The translations under genes were made by a program, and so were the position numbers. A stretch of DNA of 64,000 bases from Notospermus geniculatus (Eukaryota > Nemertea > Pilidiophora > Heteronemertea > Lineidae): positions 66,108-130,107 of the forward strand of contig NMRB01001441.1 in NCBI GenBank assembly GCA_002633025.1. Reading direction: 5' to 3'. Each line of letters begins with the position of its first letter. The stretch's first letter is position 1. The notes below the pieces were generated by a model that did no database searches, had not been told where the DNA came from, and was given only the letters and a program-made list of their open reading frames with translations. Shown here piece by piece: positions 23,211-35,444 of the stretch.

Positions 23211-23770
23211 TACAGTTGAGGACCCCAGCACTGCAGAGGGAAATCTGACACAGTATTACAGGCCTATTTTAAGAAAGTGCCCCTATGAGGTAAGCCAGGT
23301 GACATGAGGTTGTTCTTACATCAGAGACAACTAGCCCTGCATTACATTACATGAAAGGTGAACTCAGTGTATCCTTGTATTTCTGACTGATTGAATGAAG
23401 GGAAGTGTTTTGTGTCGCTGTTTAGTTCCTGAAATAAGTTGGCTTTCAAAATTTGCATACAGCAGTTGAGCCATGCAGTGCTTGGCCAGACAGTAGTGAA
23501 TGGTATCTGCATTCAACAGTTGATCAGCAGTTGACAGTTGGCCATGGCAGTGAGAAGAGATAGGGTAACCTTGGAGGAACCTCCAAGGTGTAACAGATGA
23601 AGTGATACCAAGAATGTTTCCGGGCAGACGAGGCGTATTCCTCCAAATTGGGTTGTCTGGCCGCCGAACATACAGCCAAACTTGGTAGCATTCCTGTGAT
23701 GGCTGTTGTTACGTACACCTCATTCGCACCAAATATCATGGCCAATATGAAAATTGAAGTGCATACTAAA

Positions 23771-24364
23771 GCTGAAGGGGTCATTGTCGTCCTGGGTACA
23801 CATAAAGTGTACCCAAGTTCAATGTCGTCAAGTGAAATTGTACCCTGGGTCCACTTTCTTGTTACAAACTGCACCCAGGTTCTGATTTAGAGACCTACAT
23901 GTAATGACGAGCTCATTCTTAAGATATCGTCGGATACCGTAAATTAGCGTAGGTTGGTTCCATAATTCTCCACCAGGTGGTACTGTTGCTATGTCACACG
24001 ATCAGAAACGCCCATCCTGGCCGTGCACACATGACACATGGACACCCCCGTACAGTACACGATGGGAAATACGTTTTCTTGTCTAGCTGGCGACTTGATT
24101 AACTTTCTCTGTAACGGCATCCGAGGTTGAAAACTGTCCAGCGAGTCAAAAACAAAATTCTTTCAACTTCTCTTCTAACGTTTTGCATGGCCACCTTGCA
24201 TGCACAATATCAAGTGACTTCACCGAGAACAACCTTGCCCCGAGGTCTCTAAATCAGAACCTGGGTACAGTTTGTAACAAGAAAGTGGACCCAGGGTACA
24301 ATTTCACTTGACGACATCGAACCTGGGTACACTTTATGTGTACCCAGGACGACAATACTTCAGC
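23771..24364. mobile_element. GCTGAA foldback family, copy with TSD CATACTAAA (594 bp)
   Basis: It begins GCTGAAGGGGTCATTGTCGTCC and ends with the inverted sequence; about 115-bp arms contain CCTGGGTAC palindromic words. Exact 9-bp duplications CATACTAAA are at 23762-23770 and 24365-24373. The loop has no coding sequence. Confidence 0.92.
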
Positions 24365-24830
24365 CATACTAAATTAAGTGGTTCAGTGAGAATGGTAATA
24401 AGGTGCATGAGGCGTAATGAAAAAGATAGAACCACTTAGTATTGAGTATTAAAGGTACAGGTGTATGTCATCTTGATTTGAGACAAAATGCCTGGCTATT
24501 GTCATCGTGAGAATACTTCTTTTCATCTCAGCAATGCGTGTTACAAACTGGTACAAAGCACCACTTCACTGAGTGCTCACTGTAGTTCACTGCTGAGCAG
24601 CTCTGCCTAGCCCATACATAATACACAGAGTGGTCTGGTTGTTGCAGTAATAGGCCTACACCGCACTGATATGATGTAACATATTGTCCTGTTTCTGAGA
24701 GTGAGCTGACCTAATTTGGGGCAGTGCACTCTGTAGGCCTAACTGAACTGATTATAATAATAATAGGTCTGGTCAGATTTCCCTCTGCAGTGCTTGGCAC
24801 CTCAACTGTTAGGAATAGGCAACAACTCTA

Positions 24831-25110
24831 TTAAGTGCGGATCTATTTAGTTCGGATAGCATTGCCGATCATACTCCGAATCTGGATGCGGATAAATTTT
24901 GTTGTGGAATGGCAATAACACTGGATCTATTTGTAGTATTATGCTCGGCTACAGGTGGCTCCACGGTCGCTTGCGACTGTGCATGACCTATCCAAACTAA
25001 ATAGATCAGCACTTAATAGAACCGGACTTATTAAACCCGGCAATTCTGTAATGGAAGCAGAACAAGAGCGGACAAATACCGGCTTTTTTTGTAGTGGAAG
25101 CGCAACTAAT
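24831..25110. repeat. Inverted-repeat relic, AAGTGCGGATCTATTTAG arms
   Basis: TATTAAGTGCGGATCTATTT at 24830 pairs with AAATAGATCAGCACTTAATA near 25000-25019. The right part is the inverted partner of 22349-22490. Confidence 0.75.
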
Positions 25111-26009
25111 GTTATCGCCGTCGGTAGTGTGTCAGAAGGCTGAATTGATGGTTTGTGACCATCAGCACACCATTTGAAGGATGGTTACGTGTGATGAACA
25201 TTGTTCCAAACGTATAGGGCCGTATTTACGAAGCGCGATTAGGCCAACACGCGGGTAACTTAGTTATTCAAGTTAAGGGCCTAGAAAACCATTGTCTTGC
25301 TGCCTTGTACGCTGCTTGATCGGCAGCGTTTACACGCAGGATAATTACCCGTGGTTAACTTTCCTTTGTCTAGCTCCAGGAGGACAAAAGAAAAATTTAA
25401 ACAACCTACAGGCCTTGTTTAGAGTTATTCAACTCTTTTCTTCGAGCCTCATGCACGTAAACGGAGGAATATTAACCGCGTGCGGTTATCCTGTGGGTAA
25501 ATACTGCCGATTAAGGAGCGTATAGTCCATTCCAAATACCTAAGGCAAATCGCACTTGGCTAACCTTGTCAGTTGTGGTTAGTCTATTACTAACAGCTTG
25601 ACCACAAACACAGCCAATAGGCAAGGTGACGTGCATTATTCTCTATACCATTTGACTCGGGTATTGGTAAACAGAGAAATCAAGAAATGAAGAAATCGAG
25701 AACTCCCATGATCGATTAGTTTAACCATCACATATGGAATGCCAAAGTGGAATTTCTTCAAGAATGATTTTTCGTTCAAGATTTGAAAAAGTACAGTCCA
25801 AGAATTTAATTTCCAAGAATTGTACAAATTTCCTCCCAAGATTTATAAAGTATCGTCCAATATCTGAAAAATTTTATCCAAGATTGCCACGTGCGTCTTG
25901 CCAAGATGCACGTGACCACAAAACTGAAGACGTCATGAAGTGCATGAATAACCCGGGTGTATTTCGTCATTTTCATGAATTTTCGTTTTGCATGGCAACT
26001 TTGACGTCT

Positions 26010-26400
26010 TGGACACTTCCGGTAAACAGCCATGCAGTAGGGTCATTGCTCAAAAGGGCTGAAAATTAATGCTATACCTCCTCCGGGGTTTGGAATATGG
26101 AGACAAGACCAATCCCTACAACTTTTCAAAAGGGACCCATAGTAAATTCTCAAGCACTTAGGAGCTGCAGGCCTAATTCGAGACACTTCCGGTAAGCAAC
26201 CATACAGTGGGATTATTGCAAGAAGGGGCTGAAAATTAAGGCTATAACTACCATTATTTGGGAATAGGGAGATAAGACCAATCCCTACAACTTTTCAAAA
26301 GTTACCTATAGTAAATTCTCAAGCACTTAGGAGCTGTAGGCCTAGTTGGATGCTATCCTTCATTTCATGATTTACGCTGAATATCAACCTCACTACACTT
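26010..26400 (-). mobile_element. Internal fragment of the foldback family seen at 36146 and 52283
   Basis: Two copies of an about 150-bp subrepeat (GGGATTGGTCT..TTGAAAAGTTG, minus sense), followed by the inverse of the GAGGTTGATATTCAGCG segment. The terminal arms are missing. Confidence 0.75.
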
Positions 26401-26870
26401 GACCACAAATGAGCGAAGGATCGAAGCCAGGACCCTGAACTACGCCACAAGGCTCACAGCTCCAAGGTCCTTCAGAACTTACCCCCACAATTGTCTCATA
26501 AAGGGTGTTTAGCCTAATCAGCGTACAACTTCTGCATTACACAGGTTAAAGCTATTGGCTGCTGCATGGGATGCTTCAATAGTTTTCATGGTTAGAAATT
26601 GGTTTATTATTGAACAATTCCTACCTATATACTTGGAATTACCCTCAGGTCGCCATAATTACAATGGTAACATCCATCTAAAACTCAATAAAAATTTTTA
26701 AAAAAATCCTCCCCGCGCCCTCCTCAGAAAACTGAGAGTGGAAGGATGATAAACTATTTTTTTACATGGCCTTAGGCTAGGTGCTGCATTCTATGAACTG
26801 AAAGCAGAAAATTCCTGATATCAACTTTAAAAAATTAGCCAAAAAATTTTATTTTTTGTGAAATAAACCT

Positions 26871-26996
26871 CAGTTGTCGGCAGTTGCCTGTAGTTGTCGG
26901 TAATTAAACTCTAGTTGTCGGTAATTAAACTCTAGTTGTCGGTAGTTGTCGACAGTTGACGGTAGTTGTCGGTAGTTGACGGTAGTTGTCGGTAAA
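26871..26996. repeat. AGTTGTCGGT minisatellite
   Basis: Repeated AGTTGTCGGTAATTAAACTCT changing into AGTTGTCGGTAGTTGACGG-type units. Confidence 0.88.
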
Positions 26997-27000
26997 TAGT

Positions 27001-27581
27001 GCGACCGCATCGCGCGATTAAGACTTAAGCCGTGGTTACACTACATAGAAATCCCCGGGGTTTTTGAGCCCGTGTCAAGCGCGGGCCTGAAAAAAAACCC
27101 GCCTGAGATCCGGCGAGCGTCTACACTCTAAAATCTATCTGAACTTAATCGCTACGCCCGGCGATAGGGTCGCTGCTGGAGCGTACTCTTCACGAAGAGG
27201 AGGCGCTAAATTGGAGTGCTGGCTTTTTACCGCGCATGCCCACAAGACACGCCGCCTGTCGCGGTGTTCAAGAACTAGACAAAGCCCGGGTCTATTGCGT
27301 TTACACTACTTAAAAAACCCGCAGGAGACGTGGGTCTAAATTAAGCCCTCCGAAAACCCTTCGAAATCGGAGAATTCAAAAAAGCCCGGACTTTTCATCC
27401 CCGGGTCTATTAGACCCGCGCTTTTAACAGGTGTAGACAGAAAAAGCCCGGGTGAGACGCGGGTTTTTATGTAGTGTAAACAGGGCTTTAGACGCGTGTA
27501 CCTTCTTCAAAAGCATGGTGGAAGTGTGTGCATTTAGTGAAGTTACACGCGTCTAAGTCCTAATCGCGCGATGATCGCCCG
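27001..27581. mobile_element. Nested pair of TIR elements
   Basis: The outer ends GCGCGATTAAGACTTA and TAAGTCCTAATCGCGC are inverted. Inside them, 27027-27488 has arms AGCCGTGGTTACACTACATA and TATGTAGTGTAAACAGGGCT. This suggests one MITE inserted into another. Confidence 0.7.
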
Positions 27582-27684
27582 GCCTTGGTGAATACGGCCC
27601 AATGGTTTTCTAGGCCCTTAACAGGAATAACAATTTGCACGCGTGTTGGCCTAATCACGCTTCGTAAATACGGCCCATAATATC

Positions 27685-28158
27685 CACGGTGTACAATCAA
27701 CCTTGCCGTACAGCTACGGGAGAAAGTTCCGGTCACATACGCTTGGCAAAGCTGAGATTCCAAATTACTATAAATACCACTGCTAAGGGCAAAATGACAG
27801 TCAGGAGAACGAATACACTATAAAAGGCATGCTGCTGTAATATCTCCCAGAAATTCGCAGAGAACGCATCGAAAATCGGCAATTTTAAAATGAAATGTAC
27901 GGCTGCGGGAGAATTTGACTTCTCCCGCAGCCGTAGGCTTTCATTACTACAGTTCATTTTAAAATTGCCGATTTTCCATGCGTTCTCCTGCGAATTAGTC
28001 TGGGGGATATTGCAGCAGCTAGGCTTTTTTAGTGTATTCATTCGCCTTGGGTTATCATTTTGCCCTTAGCATAAGTGATTTAGAATCTCAGCTTTGCCAA
28101 GTGTATGTGACCGGAACTTTCTCCCGCAGCTGTACGGCAAGGTTGATTGTACACCGTG
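27685..28158. mobile_element. Transib-like palindromic MITE: CACGGTG ends, 5-bp TSD ATATC
   Basis: Almost the whole 474 bp is one palindrome with arms of about 235 bp. Terminal 45 bp differ at one position. Ends are CACGGTG...CACCGTG and both sides have ATATC (27680-27684 and 28159-28163). At the centre, TACGGCTGCGGGAGAA and its exact complement form a 16-bp hairpin with a 6-nt loop (27898-27935). CAC-type heptamer ends with 5-bp duplications are features of Transib and RAG-like elements. No A-rich nonamer is seen 12 or 23 bp inside the end, and there is no coding sequence. Confidence 0.8.
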
Positions 28159-28195
28159 ATATCGAGAGGTTACATTGTATATTGAAGTCGGACAC

Positions 28196-28915
28196 AACCT
28201 AGATCAGTATGTGATAAACCTTGGAAACAGTGAAACCTTGAAAACAGTCAGAAAACCTTGGAACGAGTGTACGCAGTGCCATTAGATATTTCACTTTTTA
28301 GTCCTAGCCAATAATAAATTGAGCCTGGTATCCAGATTGGGAGTGCTGGTATGCAGTGACACATGTCAGATGCCAAACTAAATTAGGCCATCCTCGGAAG
28401 AAAAACAATCTTTTGAGGTCATTTGCCTCAGCCTCCATGCTGATGCAGACAACACTGGTAGTTAGCAGACGATGGATTTGTCAGTCTGACATTTCTGTTT
28501 TCCTTTGCATTTCATCATGAATAAGGCCTCTTGATATGATTATGATTGCATTTCTACAGTAAAAGGGCAATGTTGAATTCTTGTCAAAAGTACATGTACC
28601 TTGGAGCTTTTCCATCACTGAACAGTGCCAGTGGTTTGAGACCTGAACATGAGGCCTTTGCATGGGACGAGGTAAGAAATTGGGTTACTGAAAACATGGA
28701 ATCCAGACCAAGCAGAGTGGTGTCGTCTGGTATTTTTCATTTTCATTATTTAGGGATGCATTCAAACTGCTAATTTACAAACATGACAGTACGATTAGTC
28801 AGCTTGAATTCTTATTGATTTATTTTAGTGTTTTTTAGCAATTTTGCCAGTGTTTCCAAGGTTTTCTGACTGTTTCCAAGGTTTATCACATACCACCTAG
28901 ATCAACGGAATGCGC
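28196..28915. repeat. Inverted pair around CCTTGGAAACAGT
   Basis: About 60 bp at 28196-28262 are inverted at 28848-28915 (GTATGTGATAAACCTTGG, CAGTCAGAAAACC). The ends do not align cleanly, so the element border is unclear. No gene between. Confidence 0.65.
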
Positions 28916-30202
28916 AAGTGAGGGAATGGAACATTCAGTTTTGACCACAAAATTTTATTTACGTGTGACCCTTATATAATGAATACGCCAGTATTGAAAC
29001 CCAGTCATCTGAGTCACTACGGCATAACATGTAAGCGCAACTATGTCACTCGAAACCACAAAGCGCATTCCATTGGTCTATCTCTCTGGTGTGTCGGACA
29101 ATAGTCTACTAATGAAAGAAAGACAAATGATAAGATGACAGACATGTAGGCTACGTACTAAAAATTGCTGCCTCGTCTTACCAACTCCGAGTCCAATAAG
29201 GATCAAAACTTCAAAAAAAATTACAAAAAAAATCTTATAATAACAAGTTTGATTTTTAGTTTTTAGTTACGACATTTGTTACGACATTAACAAATTTCCA
29301 AAATTTTGATGCAGAAATATGACCAACAAAATGTAGCATACATTTATGTGGAATAAACTGGGTTAAAATCGGCCCAGTAAGGTACTCAATGTAACAGCTG
29401 TAGATGAAATTCGATAGTATTTGAAATATTCAAGATATCGAGTGTAGATAAACATCAGTCAATGCCTGTACATGTGCATCTCATTCAATTTAATTAATAT
29501 AGCTTGTAGGCATATGACACCATCCCTTTTTGGTGAGTCGAGAGAGGCCTAGATGCAAAGAGTAGGGCCTACCTAGACCCCTTAGGTGGGAAGTGGTTAG
29601 GCCTAGCCTACGGTACTGATAGGCATGCCATGGACCATGATATAGGCCTAGGGATAGGCATAGGCTAAGGCTGGGCGTAGGCATGCTAGCTAGGGCCTAC
29701 ATGCCTCGCCGAGCTAGGCACAATTCTTGCACCTTGGCGAATCGAGATATGAAGCCTACATGTAGATGTCAGATCCATACCTTCGGCCTACCGTATTTGA
29801 CCCATGGGTGTGAAGGAGTTAATAAAAAATAATATGACATGATTGCCTTCAATAACATGAATAATAGTCCTTTGTGAATTGAGATACCACCAAGGTAAGC
29901 ACTTTACCAGATATACCATGGTAACTACGGTATTATGCAAAATCGAAGTTACGATGGTATATCATATAAATGGTGTACCTTCGTTGAATTGGACGTTTAA
30001 TCCGTGCAAACTTTAGCATCCCCAATCGGAAGTGACGTTTCTCCATGGCACACAATGGAAATCCTATTGTTCGATGCGGCTTATTCTGTCAGTCGGCGAC
30101 TTTTGTTTTGGCACTGCTGGAGTATTCTAAATTCGTTCCCAGATGAAGCTCTTAGTCGGTCTATGCATGGTGACTTTACACCCTACCCTGTACCTACTAC
30201 AA
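28916..30202. other. Intergenic, AGGCCTA-rich
   Basis: 29500-29790 is dense in TAGGCCTA/GGCCTAC words. No gene recognised. Confidence 0.4.
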
Positions 30203-30204
30203 TA

Positions 30205-30822
30205 CAGGGTGGTCCAAAAACAACGGACAGGCATACTTCCATCACCCAGAGCCGAAAACTACTGATGACATTGGATGGAGAATCTTTCTAGAAGAAAGAA
30301 GACACCAATATATCCCGATTCAGTCCGGTGGTTCGAGCTGCAGACCCTATTTTGTAAAGTAGGGTCGAGGTCTTTGGTGAATTGTTCCATAAAGAACAAT
30401 TATTATTATTAATTTTATTAGTCACAGAAAATATCATACAGATGTTTTCAAAAACAGGGACAGGGCCCAAGGGGGCATTACAGTCCATACACAACATCGT
30501 AGCCTTGTAACTGACAAAAGGATTATGCTGTAGAAAGGTCAAACACAAAAACAAGTACACATACGTGTAGAACAATCATGAAAATGAAACTTGGGCATTG
30601 TTGCATAACAACTAATCCCTTTTATCTATCATGCTGAATTCGCGGTGCACCGGTAAGTTGCTTATTAAGGACCACTGACTTTGCTTCACAAAAATGGCTC
30701 TGTAGGTAAAACTACTGGTCCGAATCGAGGTATCTTGGTCTTATTTTTCTTCTAGAAAGATTCTTTTGATTTGGGACTGAGGGTGGTGAAAGTATGCTTG
30801 TCCGGTTTTTTTGACCACCCTG
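30205..30822. mobile_element. Mariner-type MITE, CAGGGTGGTCCAAAA ends, TA TSD (618 bp)
   Basis: Inverted ends CAGGGTGGTCC...GGACAGGCATACTT, mirrored at the right with small gaps. TA on both sides (30203-30204, 30823-30824). A second inverted word, GAATCTTTCTAGAAG, lies further in. No transposase. Confidence 0.85.
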
Positions 30823-31149
30823 TATGGTGAAACCAATGCTTTAGGAAAATGCACTAGCATACACGGGACCCGATTTTCAGGCACCGTTTTCAACCCCTAA
30901 TAAAACCGATATCAAACCTACCAATACATTTTGTTCGCCGTAAAGATTAGATTTTCACGACAGACTTATAAATTATAAATTACAAAAAGGTTTGGGAGAA
31001 ATCCAGTCATTTTGATCGTCCCATAGTTACATGGCTGTCTCAAGTAGACTAGCCCTTTCGAAAAAAAGGTTTCTCGGTTATCCATACTGTCACTCCAACA
31101 GTTGAGCTGTTGTGTGCAGCCAGACAATTGTTGAACTGTCTTTGCAATA

Positions 31150-31267
31150 GTGAGCTTTCGCAAGCGCCCGGTTAGGCCCTACGACGACGTCTATCTATTG
31201 TGTGGGTATACCCAAACAATAGATAAACGTTGTCGTATGGCCTAACCGGGCGCTTGCGAAAGCTCAC
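31150..31267. mobile_element. 118-bp foldback MITE, GTGAGCTTTCGCAAGCG ends, TA TSD
   Basis: Near-perfect hairpin of two ~50-bp arms (GTGAGCTTTCGCAAGCGCCC and inverse) around a GTGGGTATACCCA-type centre, flanked by TA. Confidence 0.9.
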
Positions 31268-31868
31268 TAATGACTCTTTGACAACTGTTGTCCACGGATA
31301 AAGGTCTACTGGTGAGAGCCATGACTGCATGGCGAAGACAACGACGAGGTGCTGTTACAGAAGAAGAGGTTGCTGCAGAAGGCTGATTTTACATCGGATG
31401 ACACGCGACACGAACACGCATATGGCTTCACAAAGGATTCATCCCCATAAAACCCTTGTTTGCCTGCGTGTTCGTGTCGAATGTTATCGTATATATAATC
31501 AGCCTCCCATGTGCCGCATCCTATCTGAAGTAAACAAGGCTGTTTTGCCGTTGATGCATAGGGTAATCCGGTGTAACGTTTTTCAGTGAGGCCCGTGTGC
31601 CAGTGTGACATTACAATAGATTGAAGGGAAAAGCGGCGACTTGACAATGAACGCCACACAGAGAAACAGTGGGTGAGGTCAAATATTTGGACTAAGCTAA
31701 AACTGAGATAATCAGAGTTTTATCCCACTTGGTAGGTTTTAATCTGAACTCATAAAACCTGCTTCAGATTAAGACTTCATTAAAACTTCATTAAAACCTA
31801 GATAAAACTCAGACTAAAACTTGGTTAAAACCTGAGATTCACTGAATCTGTAAAGTGGTACTGACAAC

Positions 31869-32657
31869 ATGGCTGCAAGGCAGAGAAAACGTTTTCAGTG
31901 GACAGCTGATAACATGATTACTGTTTTAAATGAACTTATTCAAAGGCATCAGGACTGGAACCGAGCAAAACGAAATGGTGTTGTCCAGGACTTCTATGAT
32001 GAGGTAGGACAGGTCGTGGGAGCTGAAGGGTCAGTTGTTCAAACGATGCTGAAAAATCTAGGAACTGACTACAGAAAAGTTAAGATGGCTCAAACACAGT
32101 CAGGAGCCGAGACAGATGATCTCCAACCAAGCCCAACTTTGAAGGACTCTGTGGAAGTATATGAGACATTTGACAGTTGGTACAGGTTGTATTATCCAAG
32201 AGGCGGTTCTGCCTGCCCTGATGTCATCATCACACCACAAAGTGTGAAGCGACCTCAAGCACAGCAGCATGGCCCAAGCGCATCACTTTCGGTACCATTT
32301 ATAAACTATGATGATGACAATGATGATGGCAATTGGGGGTGTATGCAAGAACCGTCAGTGCCAGTAGCTTCATGTTCGTCTGAAAGCATGTCGTCGTCAC
32401 GAGCCCACAGCCCTTCCCCAACTCCATCTGAAACTTGCAAACGCACCTCATCTCTGTCACCTGATTCTGGAGGATCGGCATCAAAAAAGGCCAGGAATGC
32501 GGACATTTTGGAGGCTTCGATGGGCTACCAAGAAAACAACAATCTCATTCTGGCTGAAATCAGAGACCTGCTAAAGGCCTTGGTTCATGAGATCCAAATT
32601 CTTCGTGTAGCCTTCTTAGATGTTCATAAGATGGAAGTGGCTGAAAACTCTGACTAA
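31869..32657 (+). CDS. Myb/SANT-like DNA-binding protein of a PIF/Harbinger element (262 aa)
   Basis: A complete frame from ATG in context AACATGGCTG to TAA-type stop (TAACTC), no introns. Residues about 8-90 form a trihelix/Myb-like domain with spaced aromatics (FQWTADN, DWNRAK, FYDEVG). A Ser/Pro-rich middle contains SPSPTPS, and a leucine-rich C-terminal helix (ILAEIRDLLKALVHEIQILR) may mediate self-association. PIF/Harbinger transposons need such a second protein to bind their ends and carry the transposase to the nucleus. The gene faces the transposase remnant 500 bp downstream. It could also be a host gene derived from such an element; the facing transposase favours a transposon gene. 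Confidence 0.75.
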   Translation: MAARQRKRFQWTADNMITVLNELIQRHQDWNRAKRNGVVQDFYDEVGQVVGAEGSVVQTMLKNLGTDYRKVKMAQTQSGAETDDLQPSPTLKDSVEVYETFDSWYRLYYPRGGSACPDVIITPQSVKRPQAQQHGPSASLSVPFINYDDDNDDGNWGCMQEPSVPVASCSSESMSSSRAHSPSPTPSETCKRTSSLSPDSGGSASKKARNADILEASMGYQENNNLILAEIRDLLKALVHEIQILRVAFLDVHKMEVAENSD

Positions 32658-33171
32658 CTCTTGAATTTATTTTTGTCAGCATCCCTGGCGGAAAACTCAG
32701 TTGGTTCGATTGCATTTCAAGTTCACATTCATGTAACTTGTGGTCCTTCCAAGATACATCAACCTCACATCACCAGGGCAAAAGTGACTATATGTACTGA
32801 ACAGTGAAAGTACAGGTATTTTGTGGCCATTAGATAGATGATTGCAAAAGGAATGAAAACTAGTAATTTCATATTTAGAATATCTTTAATAGGAGGCGGA
32901 AAGAACGTTTGGTTGTAACAAGTGATTCCTAAGTTGTAATTTTGTAGCAAGTGATTTTTTGAGAGACCTGTGATCTATATACATGTAGGACTTGAACCAC
33001 CCACCACAATAGTCAAATTACTTTTTCTGTGATTTTGTCAGGTTTTTTTATTCCTGACTGTGTAAAGCCATAAGCAACAGTAATTTGTTCAGTTCTGGAA
33101 AATTGTTTTTGTAGAAGACAGTAATGGTATCCATCATCCAGTCCAAAGAATTTCTTTGTTATGGGCCAAAT
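32658..33171. other. Space between convergent Harbinger genes
   Basis: AT-rich, non-coding, holds the 3' ends of both facing genes. Confidence 0.5.
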
Positions 33172-33714
33172 TTAAGCCAAAAAATTGGTGAACAAGTTGT
33201 GTAGAACGCAAGTGGCGACTGTACACTTCGATGCAAAAACAACACCATACTTGGCTGCATATCTGTTTTCCTTGAGTTGATTTATTCGCCATTTCAATTC
33301 GGTGGCACCAATTGAACGTTCAACAATTTGCCGCATTCTCTTGCACCTGTCATTAAATGCAAGTTGCTGTTCGTTGAGGTTACGACCAATGAAGGAATGC
33401 ATGACAGCGGGGTGCAGATTCTGGTAAGCAGGATCTCCGAGAACGGCATAGTTTTCAGGCAGATTGTTGAGGAAGTCCATCAGTTCCTCGGACCATTCGG
33501 CAGCAGTTTTGTCATGCACTGCCCCTGGTAACCCAGTTATGACATGTCGGACGTACCCACGCCTATCAACAATATACTGAACATTTATTGCATCACATGA
33601 CTTTCCATGTCTGCCACAAAAATACGCGTCTCCCGCATGGTCTGGCCGTTGTACCTTGATGATAACTCCATCAATGAAGAGGACGACTTGCCTCTCAACT
33701 CCGTTTATGTCCAC
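33172..33714 (-). pseudogene. PIF/Harbinger DDE transposase, N-terminally truncated (180 aa left)
   Basis: The remaining frame has all three catalytic positions of a DDE_Tnp_4 transposase: FIDG (first Asp), GDPAYQ (second Asp) and VERSIGATELKWR (Glu), plus PGAVHD. The family is usually 350-450 residues with an N-terminal helix-turn-helix part; here that part is absent, and the frame meets stop codons just upstream of 33715, where the assembly also has an ambiguous base. The stop is TAA-type at the 33172 side. The catalytic half is intact, so loss of the front is the defect, unless it lies in an exon I do not see. Confidence 0.8.
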
Positions 33715-34067
33715 NTCACTACTACGACAGGCATTTTGAACGCCAACTCGGCATGTGATTGGTCAGCCAAACGTCATCAACGGTCGCGCCATGAGTCATA
33801 TCTATTTTTAGAGACTCCCCGCAACGTTGAAAGTCTTTATTGCTCATTTGCATACGTGTGTCAGAAAACAGGCAAACATGGCGGACGCGGCCTGTCACAG
33901 TAGTGGAGGAACGGAGCGATACGACAGGGGACCAGTCTACACAAACAGAATAATTTCTTCTGTTCCTTCCGTGCGCGCACTACTTTTCAAGATGGAAACC
34001 TACCACCATCACTAGTGGCGATATGATTGATGTCATTGCACATATCGCCACCTAGCGTCAAGTTTGA

Positions 34068-34862
34068 TTATCTGGCTATAAACGCATAGTGATGACCTTG
34101 AATCTGCTGTCATAGAAATTGCCCAAATTTGGCGATTTCCAAAGTGACCTAAAATCAACATTTTTGCATTCAAGTTCTTTTCAGAATTTTTTACACCCGC
34201 GGATAGCTCTTACTGACCGATGACAAATTGCCAATTGTTTTTACTAGAAAATTGGTATTTTTGCCAATTTAAATCGAATTTTTGCTGAAAATATCATTTT
34301 TCTATAAGCCCAGCGTTTAGATGGCCCCTGCCCATTCATTGCCCTCAATCAATACAATTGTCACTGAACAGTGAATACTGACATGTCTCCAGGACCTTGG
34401 TCAAGTGTATAGGCCAAACTCCTCAGGCATGTTCCTGCATTGAGTGGCTTTTGTGTATTCAATAAACCTTTATTGAAATAGTCAAAGGACTTCCTAATCA
34501 ACACCATTCAAAAGTTATGCAGTCTTACGTAAAATTCATAACCGCTTTCAAGCATAACTGGGGAATACCCAGGCCTAGGTCATGAGTATTGATCAACAAC
34601 TTGAGTAGTAGGGGCTTTCTCAAGACTGATTGCCCAGTTCAGCAGACGATATTTGATAAAAAGGCGTTTATCTCAGTCTTGGGATTTCGCATATTGATGA
34701 AACTTGAACTAGGGACCGTTTTTGAGGGTGGCGGACAAGTCAGCTGTGAAAAATTTTGGGTTTTACGAAAAACAAAATAGTTGATTTGGGGTCACTTTGG
34801 AAATCGCCAAATTTTGGCAATTTCTATGATAGCAGATTCACTATGCGTTTATAGCCAGATAA
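34068..34862. mobile_element. TIR element TTATCTGGCTATAAACGC (795 bp)
   Basis: Ends of about 80 bp are inverted (ATAAACGCATAGTGA, CAAATTTGGCGATTTCC and complements). A small hairpin GTGGCGATATG...CATATCGCCAC (34014-34052) sits just outside. No clear target duplication and no coding sequence. Confidence 0.85.
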
Positions 34863-35156
34863 TTTGCCTATCATATGGAGAAAACCGCATTCAATTATCA
34901 TCAACCAGTTCTGAGTAAAACAACATTTTCACTGTCCATTTACTAATTAAGGCTGTACGCATTCTGTATTCCAGCGTGCTTAGTAAAACGATGACATGTC
35001 CTGCAGGAGTAGGTAGAGTGAAAACGTTTACAATCACAACAACCGGTGAAGATGGAGCTGATCTGATCTATGTAAGGTCAAAGGCGCTTCTGTGTGTGTT
35101 CTTAGAGATTTAGACAACGCAAAACCATAGACATAAACATCAACACACAGACTATG

Positions 35157-35273
35157 GGTCGTATTTCAGAACGTTCCTTAACGTCAAGGTCGACCTTAAG
35201 TCTATTGTAAAACCATCGAGAACAATAGAGTTAAGGTGGACCTTAATGTTAAAGAACGATCTAAAATACTGCC
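35157..35273. mobile_element. 117-bp foldback MITE
   Basis: GGTCGTATTTCAGAACGTTC ... TTAAGGTCGACCTTAA-like arms inverted around a short loop. Confidence 0.8.
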
Positions 35274-35444
35274 TATTGTGTTGTTCAAACTGTGAAATTG
35301 CACAAGAAAGAGGGAAACATACCGAGGTTTCCTTGTAAATACACGCAAATTCGCCAGGGATTTTTTTACATAATTCCTAGCATTTGGTCATCTTTCGCAA
35401 TGGTCGGAAGTCTCATGATGTCGATGCAGCAGCCATCAACATCA

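Larger units (their letters stand above)
25217..27676. mobile_element. TIR element GGGCCGTATTTACGAAGCG, swollen by nested insertions
   Basis: The left 80 bp (25217-25297) and right 77 bp (27600-27676) are inverted copies, including AGGCCAACACGCG and TAGAAAACCATTG. The left part also has the internal words of the 22495-22883 MITE. Between the ends lie an inverted fragment of the foldback family (26010-26400), a minisatellite (26871-26996) and another TIR pair (27001-27581). Confidence 0.65.

Noticed and set aside
27685-28158. CACTA (EnSpm) element because of CAC ends
   Set aside because: The duplication is 5 bp and the end is CACGG, while CACTA elements have CACTA ends and 2-3-bp duplications.
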